Assembly: GCF_022496765.1 (NCBI RefSeq)
Contig: NZ_VANV01000007.1
Span: forward strand, 1-64,000
Source: Acidaminobacter sp. JC074
GTDB taxonomy: Bacteria > Bacillota > Clostridia > Peptostreptococcales > Acidaminobacteraceae
Direction: 5' to 3'
Length of the DNA stretch: 64,000 nt
In this document: in pieces, positions 26,729 to 34,210 of the stretch
Layout: each line of letters starts with the position of its first letter
Position numbering within the stretch: position 1 is the stretch's first letter
Made by a program: the position numbers and the translations under genes
Notes under the pieces: model-generated
What the model was told of the DNA's origin: nothing
The model's input: only the letters and a program-made list of their open reading frames with translations
Databases searched by the model: none

Positions 26729-27923
26729 CTTCATCTCCTAAAATCTTCATTAAAAGTGCTGTCAACTCCTCTGTAGGCGCTACTTGTCTTTCCTTGATGT
26801 AGAACTTCTCAAAAAGTTCATGAATAGGCTCTTCTGTAGCATTGCCAGAATAGTCCATTTCCATTTGATCCAGAATCGGTGTAATTTCTAAAATGTCTGA
26901 TTTTAAGGATTTCATCTCTTTGATTTCATGTTCTTGTATAAAACGATCTGTTTTAATTTCCATATAGACATAAGAGGATTCCTCAGACTTTTCTTTGCAC
27001 ATAGAGATGGCTTCTTCAATGGAATCTAACTGCCATACCTCTATAGGCTTATAAACCTTTAGAGGATGAAAGTCAATGTCTTTTATACCGCCCACAGCCA
27101 TATCTAAGATGTAACAGCCTTTTTCAAAGTGCCTTTCTTTTTTATTGTATTGAAGGGGTGAGCCTGAATATCTTACCTTCTTCTGAGTGCCTGGTACTGT
27201 CATAGGTTTATGAATATGACCCAAGGCCACATAGTCTGCATTTTCAGGAAAACACGAAGCATCTATGATATAAGAGCCCCCCAGCTGAATGGACCTTTCT
27301 GAACCTGTTTCTTCTGCCCCCATGGCAAATAGATGACTCATTACAAGATTAATGGTGTCTTGTCTAAAGTTTTTAGAAAGCTCATTAAAGATATCACGAA
27401 TCTTTTCATTGTAAGCCTTTAACTGGTCTTCCTCTTCAGAACCAAACTGATAATAAGACTCTTCTAATCTTTTCTCACTTGGATAAGGCAGGGTTAAGAT
27501 TACCGCCTTTTCATCCTTGATCATAACTTCAATGTAACCTGGACCCCCACCAAGTACTTGGTGGTCTCCATATCTACCCACGGGAAGACTAGAGGTTAAC
27601 TTATCTATCATGATGATGCCATGTTCTTTAGCAAGCGGGCTGGCCGCAACAAGCCTAAGAGGATTGTCATGATTGCCTGGTATGACGACTATCAATCTTT
27701 TGCCACCTTCACTCATATCCTTAAGTGTTTGATAAAAAAGTGTTTCAGCACTTGAGGACGGATTGAATGTATCATAAACGTCACCTGCTAATAAAATCAG
27801 ATCTACATCTTCTTTTTTCACAAGCTCAGTCATATCTTTTAGTATTAACTTTTGTTCTTCTAAGCGACTGACACCTTCTAGTTGTTTGCCTAGATGCCAA
27901 TCACCGGTATGTAAAATTTTCAT
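26715..27923 (-). CDS. sbcD: exonuclease subunit SbcD
   Basis: 402 residues. Calcineurin-like phosphoesterase motifs are in order: DWHLGK (residues 7-12), LLAGDVYDT (about 44-52), VIPGNHDNPLR (about 88), an H in VMSHLFAMG and ALGHIHKP (about 225). It is the nuclease partner of SbcC, which follows with a short overlap. TGGAGG is the ribosome binding site. Promoter at 27947-27975. Confidence 0.96.
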   Translation of the reverse strand: MKILHTGDWHLGKQLEGVSRLEEQKLILKDMTELVKKEDVDLILLAGDVYDTFNPSSSAETLFYQTLKDMSEGGKRLIVVIPGNHDNPLRLVAASPLAKEHGIIMIDKLTSSLPVGRYGDHQVLGGGPGYIEVMIKDEKAVILTLPYPSEKRLEESYYQFGSEEEDQLKAYNEKIRDIFNELSKNFRQDTINLVMSHLFAMGAEETGSERSIQLGGSYIIDASCFPENADYVALGHIHKPMTVPGTQKKVRYSGSPLQYNKKERHFEKGCYILDMAVGGIKDIDFHPLKVYKPIEVWQLDSIEEAISMCKEKSEESSYVYMEIKTDRFIQEHEIKEMKSLKSDILEITPILDQMEMDYSGNATEEPIHELFEKFYIKERQVAPTEELTALLMKILGDEDETD

Positions 27924-27946
27924 ACTGCCTCCATAATTTCTATTTT

Positions 27947-27975
27947 ATTTTAGCAAATTTTTCCATAAACTACAA
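27947..27975 (-). promoter_or_regulatory. promoter of the sbcDC operon
   Basis: TTGTAG (27970-27975), 17-bp spacer, TAAAAT (27947-27952) on the minus strand, close behind the nitroreductase terminator. Confidence 0.6.
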
Positions 27976-27999
27976 GAAAGAAAAGGCCTATGGCCTTTT
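27976..27999 (-). terminator. intrinsic terminator of the nitroreductase gene
   Basis: AAAAGGCC / GGCCTTTT with a 3-nt loop, then CTTTC. The stop TAG lies in the loop. Confidence 0.65.
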
Positions 28000-28752
28000 A
28001 AACATGTTAAGCATTAGTTCAATGGAACGATTCATTTCTTCAAAGAATGGTGCACCCATTTTTCTATTGTAAAACTGTTGAGCATAGTTCTTGATGTCCT
28101 CTGAAATATTTGGATTGTATAGCTTTTCTTTTTCAGAAAACATATCGTGAAGCTCTTCATCACTCAGGGTGTGATAGGTTTCATCTGATACAATATGTTT
28201 GGTATCAAATCGATACCTTGGTTCAGGCCTATGATCGTAATGACCAAATACAAGCATGGCTGCAGGAAAAACATAATCTGGCAACTTAAAAAGCTTCTTG
28301 TGTGTTTCAAAGTTTTCCATGATATCACCAATGTAGCATGAACCTATACCAAAATCTTCAGCAGCCATAACTGAGTTCTCAGATGCAATCAAGGCATCAT
28401 TGATGCCAAGTATGGCATCTGCTATGGTTGGTCCAAGGTACTTTCTACCCGTTTTTTTTGCATAGTCTTCTACATCATTTAACATCAAATACCTATGCCA
28501 CTTATTGATATCCACTAAAAAAACAAGCGCTGTGTCTGCATCAGCTATAAAAGGCTGATGGTCACACGTCTCACTCAGTATTTTAAGTGTTTCTTTATCT
28601 TTTACCTTAAGTATAGAATAAGGTACCATGTTACCTGCTGTAGGTGCATGAATCGCTGCAGCAATGATTTTATCCATAATCTCACTGTCTATAGGCTTGT
28701 CATTAAACTTTCTGATACTCACACGTCTTCTCATCAATTCATATGTCTTCAT
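27988..28752 (-). CDS. nitroreductase-family FMN enzyme
   Basis: 254 residues. The N-terminal RRRVSIRKFNDKPID is the FMN-phosphate-binding RRSxRxF segment, followed by AAIHAPTAGNMVPYSI and GIGSCYIGDIMEN, which fit the NfsA/FRP-type fold. It should reduce quinone-like or nitro compounds with NAD(P)H; the natural substrate is unknown. The C-terminal helix carries no extra domain. A GGGGG site precedes the start. It is divergent from an Fe-S-flavoprotein-like gene, with a palindrome between them. Confidence 0.85.
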   Translation of the reverse strand: MKTYELMRRRVSIRKFNDKPIDSEIMDKIIAAAIHAPTAGNMVPYSILKVKDKETLKILSETCDHQPFIADADTALVFLVDINKWHRYLMLNDVEDYAKKTGRKYLGPTIADAILGINDALIASENSVMAAEDFGIGSCYIGDIMENFETHKKLFKLPDYVFPAAMLVFGHYDHRPEPRYRFDTKHIVSDETYHTLSDEELHDMFSEKEKLYNPNISEDIKNYAQQFYNRKMGAPFFEEMNRSIELMLNMFKRP

Positions 28753-28774
28753 AAAAAAAGTCCCCCTTTTAGAA

Positions 28775-28794
28775 TATCATGAAAATCCATGATA
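28775..28794. promoter_or_regulatory. operator candidate between divergent flavoenzyme genes
   Basis: TATCATG (28775-28781) and CATGATA (28788-28794) form a 7-6-7 inverted repeat. On the minus strand it lies inside the spacer of a possible TTCATC/TATTCT promoter of the nitroreductase gene. Confidence 0.45.
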
Positions 28795-28838
28795 GATGAA
28801 GACTTTTATATATGATATATTGAATAGGAGGTGAAAAC

Positions 28839-29591
28839 ATGAAAATTGTCATTGTAAATGGTTCCATAAAAAAAGGAGCCACGTATGAAACACTAAAAGT
28901 AATAGAAAACACACTAACAAATCAAGGCGATTATGACTTTGAATACATCCATATGAAAGACTTAGAACTGGGCTTTTGTAAGTCTTGTTTCAGGTGCTTT
29001 CTAGAAGGTGAAGACGCTTGTTACCAAAGTAATCAGGTTAAGGTCTATGCAGATATGTTAAGACAAGCTGACGGCATCATCTTTTCATCACCTGTTTATG
29101 CCATGAATGTATCAGGTGCTATGAAAAACTTCATCGATTCACTGACTTTCTTGTTCCATCGACCTGAGCTTTTTCATAAGAAGGGTATGGCCGTTGTTAC
29201 AACCATGGGTTCTCATTCCAAGGACAATGTTAACTACCTAAAGAAGGTACTTTCAGCCTTTGGAGTCAAAGATACCATTAAACTGGATATCACCTTATTT
29301 GGAAGACCTGTTTCTCATGAAAAGATTACAACTAAGATTGAGAAGTCCGCTAGAAAGTACCATCATCTCCTACACCAAAAGACCAAGTCGCCTACCATCA
29401 AAGACTTGATCTGGTTTTCAATGTGGAAGGCCAATACCCAGATAGAACACAAGGCTGACTATAAATACTGGACAGAAAAGGGTTGGTACAAGGCCGACTA
29501 CTATTATCCCGTTAAAATTAATCCAATAAAAAAACTCATAGGTCGTGTGACCTACAAGTTCCTAATAAGTGTTATGCCCGTTAAATCCTGA
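28839..29591 (+). CDS. NADPH-dependent FMN reductase / iron-sulfur-flavoprotein-like
   Basis: 250 residues. Flavodoxin-like fold: IVNGSIKKGATY (phosphate loop), SSPVYAMNVSGAMKNFID (isoalloxazine loop). A Cys cluster CKSCFRCFLEGEDAC (residues about 47-61) matches the compact C-x2-C-x2-C-x7-C motif of methanogen and clostridial iron-sulfur flavoproteins. The C-terminal 70 residues are an extra basic tail. It should transfer electrons in the cytoplasm. AGGAGGTG precedes the ATG. Confidence 0.82.
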   Translation: MKIVIVNGSIKKGATYETLKVIENTLTNQGDYDFEYIHMKDLELGFCKSCFRCFLEGEDACYQSNQVKVYADMLRQADGIIFSSPVYAMNVSGAMKNFIDSLTFLFHRPELFHKKGMAVVTTMGSHSKDNVNYLKKVLSAFGVKDTIKLDITLFGRPVSHEKITTKIEKSARKYHHLLHQKTKSPTIKDLIWFSMWKANTQIEHKADYKYWTEKGWYKADYYYPVKINPIKKLIGRVTYKFLISVMPVKS

Positions 29592-29610
29592 TATTCAGGA
29601 TTTTTTTTAT
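29584..29610. terminator. terminator shared by convergent flavoprotein and uracil permease genes
   Basis: An 8-bp stem (AATCCTGA / TCAGGATT) with a 3-nt loop and a long T-run on the plus strand. The plus-strand stop TGA is inside the stem. The minus-strand reading ends in TTTAAC and is weaker. Confidence 0.8.
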
Positions 29611-30884
29611 ACTGCTTCTGGTCTTCTTTCTTCAGTATCTTTGATTTCAGTCTTGAATACCAAGTTAAGTACTAAGTTTAATACCACACCTGAAATCGCT
29701 GCTAAAGATAAACCTGTTAACATAACAGTCTCTGTTAACTTCACACCAATAGTAATACCAGCATACTTTGATAAGTAGCTTGTACCTAAACCGATTGTTA
29801 ACATCACTACCATAACAATAATTGATTGAGCGTTAAATTCTACTTTATTGTCTTTGATCATTCTTACACCAATCCAAGCAATCATACCGAATAACATGAA
29901 TGAGATACCACCCATTACAGCTACTGGAATTGTTTGAAGGATTGCACCGAACTTACCGAATAATGCAAGTAGGATTGCAAATACTGCAGCAATTCTTAAG
30001 TTTCTTGGATCGTAGTTCTTTGTAATTGCAAGTACTGATGTGTTTTCACCGTATGTAGTATTTGCTGGACCACCAATCATAGCTGCAAACATTGTTGCTA
30101 AACCGTCACCTAAAAGTGTTCTGTTTAAGCCTGGATCTTTTAAGAAGTCTTGACCAACTACTGTACCGTTTGTTGTTACATCACCAATGTGCTCCATGAA
30201 TACCGCTAATACGATTGGCACGATTGTAAAGATAGCTGCTGCACTGAACTTAGGTGTTGTAAACTCAGGAAAAGCTAGAAGGTTTGCTTGTGTTACTACT
30301 GAGAAGTCAACAATTGGTGTACCTGATACCATACCAATTACTAGTGCTGTTGAGTAACCAAGTACAACTGCTAATAATATTGACATTTGTTTTAATAAAC
30401 CTGTTGCAAACTTGTTGATTAATACAACATATACAAGTGTTAAACCTGCTAATAAAAAGTGTGCGCTTGCCATATCTACCGCAACTGGTAACAGTGTTAA
30501 ACCGATGATCATAATCATTGGTCCGATTACATATGGTGGTAAGATTTTATGAATTGTAGAAAGTTTAACCTTTCCAATAAATAATGAAATAATGACATAT
30601 ACCAGACCTGCTACAAGTAAACCACCTTGTGCGTATCTTAAATCTCCACCATGCATTTCTTTAACTGCTAATATTACTGCGATAAACGAGAATGAAGATC
30701 CTAGAAATACAGGTACTTTTCTTTTAGTAACAAAGTGGAAGATTAATGTTCCACAACCTGCTGCGAATAATGCAACTGCTGGATTAAAGCCTGTAATAGC
30801 TGGAACCAATACTGTTGCTCCGAACATTGCTACAAGATGCTGTAAACCTAGAATAAAATTTCTTGCTGATAATTTCTTATCCAT
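29607..30884 (-). CDS. uracil/xanthine permease (NCS2 family, UraA-like)
   Basis: 425 residues with 12-14 hydrophobic helices. GLQHLVAMFGATVLVPAITG is the family signature at the N-terminus, and the substrate-site segments VFMEHIGDV and GGPANTTYGEN match uracil rather than xanthine members. It imports uracil by proton symport. A longer in-frame reading to 31016 runs through the leader and must be ignored: AAAGGAGG at 30892-30899 sets the start at 30884. The 128-nt leader has a terminator and a competing pairing, so control is by attenuation. Confidence 0.9.
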   Translation of the reverse strand: MDKKLSARNFILGLQHLVAMFGATVLVPAITGFNPAVALFAAGCGTLIFHFVTKRKVPVFLGSSFSFIAVILAVKEMHGGDLRYAQGGLLVAGLVYVIISLFIGKVKLSTIHKILPPYVIGPMIMIIGLTLLPVAVDMASAHFLLAGLTLVYVVLINKFATGLLKQMSILLAVVLGYSTALVIGMVSGTPIVDFSVVTQANLLAFPEFTTPKFSAAAIFTIVPIVLAVFMEHIGDVTTNGTVVGQDFLKDPGLNRTLLGDGLATMFAAMIGGPANTTYGENTSVLAITKNYDPRNLRIAAVFAILLALFGKFGAILQTIPVAVMGGISFMLFGMIAWIGVRMIKDNKVEFNAQSIIVMVVMLTIGLGTSYLSKYAGITIGVKLTETVMLTGLSLAAISGVVLNLVLNLVFKTEIKDTEERRPEAV

Positions 30885-31012
30885 CGTTTGCCTCCTTTTG
30901 GTCTCACTGTACCATTTTAAAGTAATAAAAAAAGATTTTTGCACGCGACAAAAATCCATAACGACATTTCCAATCTTTGATGCGACCCGCACATCATTAA
31001 AGATTTTTATCT
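30885..31012 (-). promoter_or_regulatory. attenuator-type leader of the uracil permease, class not recognised
   Basis: The transcript leader can form an intrinsic terminator (30927-30957). Near its 5' end GATAAAAATC (31002-31011) can pair along all 10 positions with GATTTTTGTC (30947-30956), the left arm of that terminator. This competes both with the terminator and with an early hairpin (AATCTTT/AAAGATT enclosing a G/C-rich top). PyrR sites, purine riboswitches and preQ1 motifs were looked for and not matched. Likely effectors are uracil nucleotides or a protein, but this is inference. Confidence 0.6.
30927..30957 (-). terminator. attenuation terminator in the uracil permease leader
   Basis: An 8-bp stem (GATTTTTG / CAAAAATC) with the 7-nt loop TCGCGTG, followed by seven T residues on the minus strand, 43 nt before the start codon. 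Confidence 0.8.
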
Positions 31013-31018
31013 TCAATT

Positions 31019-31047
31019 AATATATCATATCGTGAACATTTATACAA
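31019..31047 (-). promoter_or_regulatory. promoter of the uracil permease
   Basis: TTGTAT (31042-31047), 17-bp spacer, TATATT (31019-31024) on the minus strand. The predicted start of transcription is near 31012. Confidence 0.65.
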
Positions 31048-31067
31048 GCTAAAAAAATACTTTTATT

Positions 31068-31099
31068 TAAAAAGAACGGGATTAAATTTGTCCCGTTCT
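31068..31099 (-). terminator. intrinsic terminator at the end of the sulfated-glycan operon
   Basis: A 9-bp stem (AGAACGGGA / TCCCGTTCT) with a 9-nt loop, followed by TTTT on the minus strand. The stop TAA of the sulfatase-maturating gene is in the loop. Confidence 0.85.
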
Positions 31100-32179
31100 G
31101 ATCATATGAACTACATGTTCAAATCTTAATATTGTATAGTCAAAGAAGCCTTTTAAAGCATCACAATAGTAGTACTTGTCATCTTTTCTGTATCGTCTAC
31201 AGCCATTTCTACATAAAGGCAGATACCTACAAACGTCACATTCATTCGGTCTCTTAAGTGATGGTGTGATAAAGACTTGTGTCACTTGTGAAGAGATCAT
31301 GTCTTCAAAAGTATTTGTATGAACGTTACCGAGTTTGTATTCATCTAAGACATAGAAGTCACATGGATAAACTGAACCATCTGCTTCTATCACATTCTGG
31401 ACAGAACAGTGACCATTTAAATCACATGACTCAGGTGGTCTACCCAGTAACATAGACAGGTAGTTATCAAACAGACGTATGCTTATTGGATGGCCCTTTA
31501 TAATATCTTCATACCATAAATCAAAGAGCTCTTTCAAAAGCTTCTCATACTCTTTTGGTGTTAGAGAAAAACGACTTTGCCCTTCAAAGGGTTCAATGCA
31601 TGGTATAAATTGAAGATACTTAAAGCCCTTCTTCTTATAATCCATATAAATGCTTTTTATTTTTCTGGCAACAGGCTTATTTAATACTGTCAGAATGTTA
31701 AAGGACACTTCATGCTTTTCAAGCATCTTAATGCCTTCTAGTACCCTCTTATAAGAACCATCCTTGTTGTGGTCTAACCTGTTAAGATTATGGGTCTCTT
31801 TCTTACCATCTAAAGAGACACCCACTAAAAAGTTATGTTTCTTAAAAAATCCAGCCCAGTCTTCATCTATGACCATACCATTGGTTTGTATGGCAAAGTT
31901 CAGCTGATGAGGATTAAAATAAACTTTTGCCTTGTCTACAAAAGCCCTAAAAAAGTCAAGTCCTGCCAGGGTTGGTTCTCCTCCTTGAAAAGCGATGACA
32001 ATGCCATCTTCTTTTACAAAGGCCTTGGCTTTTTCTAAAATCTTATCAGCCGTATCTAAAGTCATGATACCATAAGAAGCTGTTTCTCTATGAGCAGCCA
32101 CATCATGGTAAAAACAATACTCACAATTTAAATTACACAGACTTGAAGCCGGTTTAATCAATAAACTCAAATTTGCCAT
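31082..32179 (-). CDS. anaerobic sulfatase-maturating enzyme (radical SAM, SPASM)
   Basis: 365 residues. The radical SAM cluster motif is C15-x3-C19-x2-C22 (SLCNLNCEYCFY), with the SAM-binding IAFQGGEPTL after it. The C-terminal SPASM domain has Cys clusters in SVYPCDF, NECDVCRYLPLCRNGC and YYCDALK. Such enzymes oxidise a Cys or Ser in C/S-x-P-x-R to formylglycine in sulfatases. Two Cys-type sulfatases lie upstream in the same run, giving strong context. GAGGTAAGT precedes the ATG. A local TATAAT at 32218-32223 may provide extra transcription. Confidence 0.93.
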   Translation of the reverse strand: MANLSLLIKPASSLCNLNCEYCFYHDVAAHRETASYGIMTLDTADKILEKAKAFVKEDGIVIAFQGGEPTLAGLDFFRAFVDKAKVYFNPHQLNFAIQTNGMVIDEDWAGFFKKHNFLVGVSLDGKKETHNLNRLDHNKDGSYKRVLEGIKMLEKHEVSFNILTVLNKPVARKIKSIYMDYKKKGFKYLQFIPCIEPFEGQSRFSLTPKEYEKLLKELFDLWYEDIIKGHPISIRLFDNYLSMLLGRPPESCDLNGHCSVQNVIEADGSVYPCDFYVLDEYKLGNVHTNTFEDMISSQVTQVFITPSLKRPNECDVCRYLPLCRNGCRRYRKDDKYYYCDALKGFFDYTILRFEHVVHMIRTGQI

Positions 32180-32217
32180 ACTTACCTCTATTTCATCTTA
32201 AACTTCGTTCACGTTTT

Positions 32218-32238
32218 ATTATAACCAAGTGACCACTT
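32218..32238 (-). promoter_or_regulatory. possible internal promoter and palindrome ahead of the maturase gene
   Basis: A perfect TATAAT on the minus strand (32218-32223) with a short inverted repeat AAGTG-AC-CACTT (32227-32238) in the would-be spacer. The -35 (TGGTAA) is poor. Confidence 0.3.
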
Positions 32239-32254
32239 AATTACCAGTAGGAAG

Positions 32255-34210
32255 CTAAACTTGTCTATATAGTCTAATCGCTTGTCCACCGCCACTTGGT
32301 AACTTAAGTGTCATTTGAGTCTCGCAGTTTACACTGGATTTTTCATAAACAAGACTCATTGGGCTGGTCAAATAATCAGTGCCCTCTGCATCCTTATAGA
32401 CTTCCATCTGATAGATACCTTCATCTAAGAAATCAAGGGATAATGTAACTTCTCTAGACTCTTCATTTGTAATAGACCCTATAAACCACTCATCTTTGCC
32501 TTTTGTTTTTCTAGCTGTTGTAATGTACTTGCCGACCTGACCGTTCAGTATGCATGTCTTATCCCAATCGAGCGCTAGATCTTGTATAAACTTAAAGCCT
32601 GTCAGTGGTTTACCATCAGCATCAAGGTAATTTTCAGGCACGTCTGCAATCATTTGAAATGGACTGTATAAGACTATATATAAGGCTAACTGTTTGGCTA
32701 CTGTTGTATGGACCCTGTACTTGTCATTCATTATTACATCAAAAATACCTGGTGTATAATCCATAGGTCCTGCTAAGCCTCTTGTAAAAGGTAAAATGGT
32801 TGTATGATCTGGCGGATTGCCTTCACTCCATGCATTGTACTCCATCCCTCTTACCCCTTCACGTGTTGCCCAATTAGGATAAGTTCTTGATAAACCGGTA
32901 TCCTTAATAGGCTCATGAGTGTTGATCATAAGCTTATGCCTAAGACCATCAATAACGGCCTGATTGTAGTGATCAATCATATACTGGCCATGGTGGTGAA
33001 GGCCTTTTGGGTCCTTCATAGGACCACCAGCAACATAACCAGATTTTATAGCATGAATGCCAAGTTTCTCATAATCACTGTAGGCCTGAAGCCTTTGTTT
33101 ATCATAATTTAAAATGCCTCCGCCGGTTTCATTGTGCATGATGTAAGCCACTTGATTCTTTTTACAGTAGTCAATGACCTCACTTAAATCAAAGTCATCA
33201 TAAGCACCATCTGCAGTAAAAATAAAATCATTGTAATTGTCAGGCCAGTGGCCATCCCAAGTTTTGTTCCAACCTTCTACTAATAAACCGATTTCTGAGT
33301 TACCTGCTTCAATCAAATGTTCTTTAATAAAGTCCACATATCTTTTTACATTTTCAGTTCTTGCACCATGACGACTATTGTGTCTGCCCCAATCAGATTG
33401 ATTGATATGCATTTCCCACCAAACACCCATGTATTTCATAGGCTTGATCCAAGATGTATCTTTTATTTCACAAGGATCATTCAGATTTAAAATCATATCT
33501 GATTCAACTAGCTTACTTTCATTCTCTCCAATCATAATGGTACGCCATGGTGTGATAATTTCTTTTTTGCCCTTTACCAATCTACCATCCGGCCATGGGC
33601 ACAAGTGGCTTTTAAGACTTCCCCCACTCATGCCTTTTAAAGCCATACCCGAGTAGTTGACTAAGGCCGCTTCATGGATAGAAAAACAAATGCCCTGGTC
33701 ATTTTTAAAAGTTACTGGGGTAGAAACCTCCTTGATGGCCTCGGCTTTGGTATGATGGTATAGATACTCATAGCTATCCCAATCATTTGGAATCCACCAA
33801 GCGTCCACCTTTTGGTCTATATTAAACATACTAGCTTCTTCTAGAATGGTCATATCACTATCTGCATTTAAAATATATCTAAATGCCAGGCCGTCATTAA
33901 AGGCTCTGAATACAAAGGTTACTTGAGTCAAACCTGTTGTACACATTATCTTCTCTTCATTGTAGTCATTTTTTATAGAAGATTTTTGACCTAATATTGG
34001 CTTCCAAACCTCTTTGTGCCTAGCAGTTTCTTTTTTTATAAATTCTAGATTATCTTTTATAAGATCATGTTTTAAAACCATACTTAAAGAAGATGGCTTT
34101 ATAATGGTCTGGTCACCAAAATAAACCTGATAGCTTATAGATTTATCTAATTCTATTTTCACCTTAACGTTTCCATCTGGTGATTCCAAATTAAAAGATT
34201 TTTTTATCAT
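32255..34210 (-). CDS. glycoside hydrolase family 97 alpha-glycosidase
   Basis: 651 residues, family length. An N-terminal beta-super-sandwich (about 1-250) is followed by a TIM barrel with PMKYMGVWWEMH, LLVEGWNKTWDGHWP, MHNETGGGILNYD, INTHEP and ATREGVRGMEYNAW, the last being diagnostic of GH97. HNE and HEP supply Glu in positions used as base and calcium ligands by the inverting SusB type; retaining members have lost them. An inverting alpha-glucosidase-like activity is therefore favoured, as inference. No signal peptide, so cytoplasmic. The start overlaps the GH31 stop by 4 nt. Confidence 0.88.
   Translation of the reverse strand: MIKKSFNLESPDGNVKVKIELDKSISYQVYFGDQTIIKPSSLSMVLKHDLIKDNLEFIKKETARHKEVWKPILGQKSSIKNDYNEEKIMCTTGLTQVTFVFRAFNDGLAFRYILNADSDMTILEEASMFNIDQKVDAWWIPNDWDSYEYLYHHTKAEAIKEVSTPVTFKNDQGICFSIHEAALVNYSGMALKGMSGGSLKSHLCPWPDGRLVKGKKEIITPWRTIMIGENESKLVESDMILNLNDPCEIKDTSWIKPMKYMGVWWEMHINQSDWGRHNSRHGARTENVKRYVDFIKEHLIEAGNSEIGLLVEGWNKTWDGHWPDNYNDFIFTADGAYDDFDLSEVIDYCKKNQVAYIMHNETGGGILNYDKQRLQAYSDYEKLGIHAIKSGYVAGGPMKDPKGLHHHGQYMIDHYNQAVIDGLRHKLMINTHEPIKDTGLSRTYPNWATREGVRGMEYNAWSEGNPPDHTTILPFTRGLAGPMDYTPGIFDVIMNDKYRVHTTVAKQLALYIVLYSPFQMIADVPENYLDADGKPLTGFKFIQDLALDWDKTCILNGQVGKYITTARKTKGKDEWFIGSITNEESREVTLSLDFLDEGIYQMEVYKDAEGTDYLTSPMSLVYEKSSVNCETQMTLKLPSGGGQAIRLYRQV

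Noticed and set aside
30885..31016. 44-residue N-terminal extension of the uracil permease
   Set aside because: It runs through the terminator of the leader, has no ribosome binding site, and family members begin near MDKKLS; AAAGGAGG supports the shorter start.
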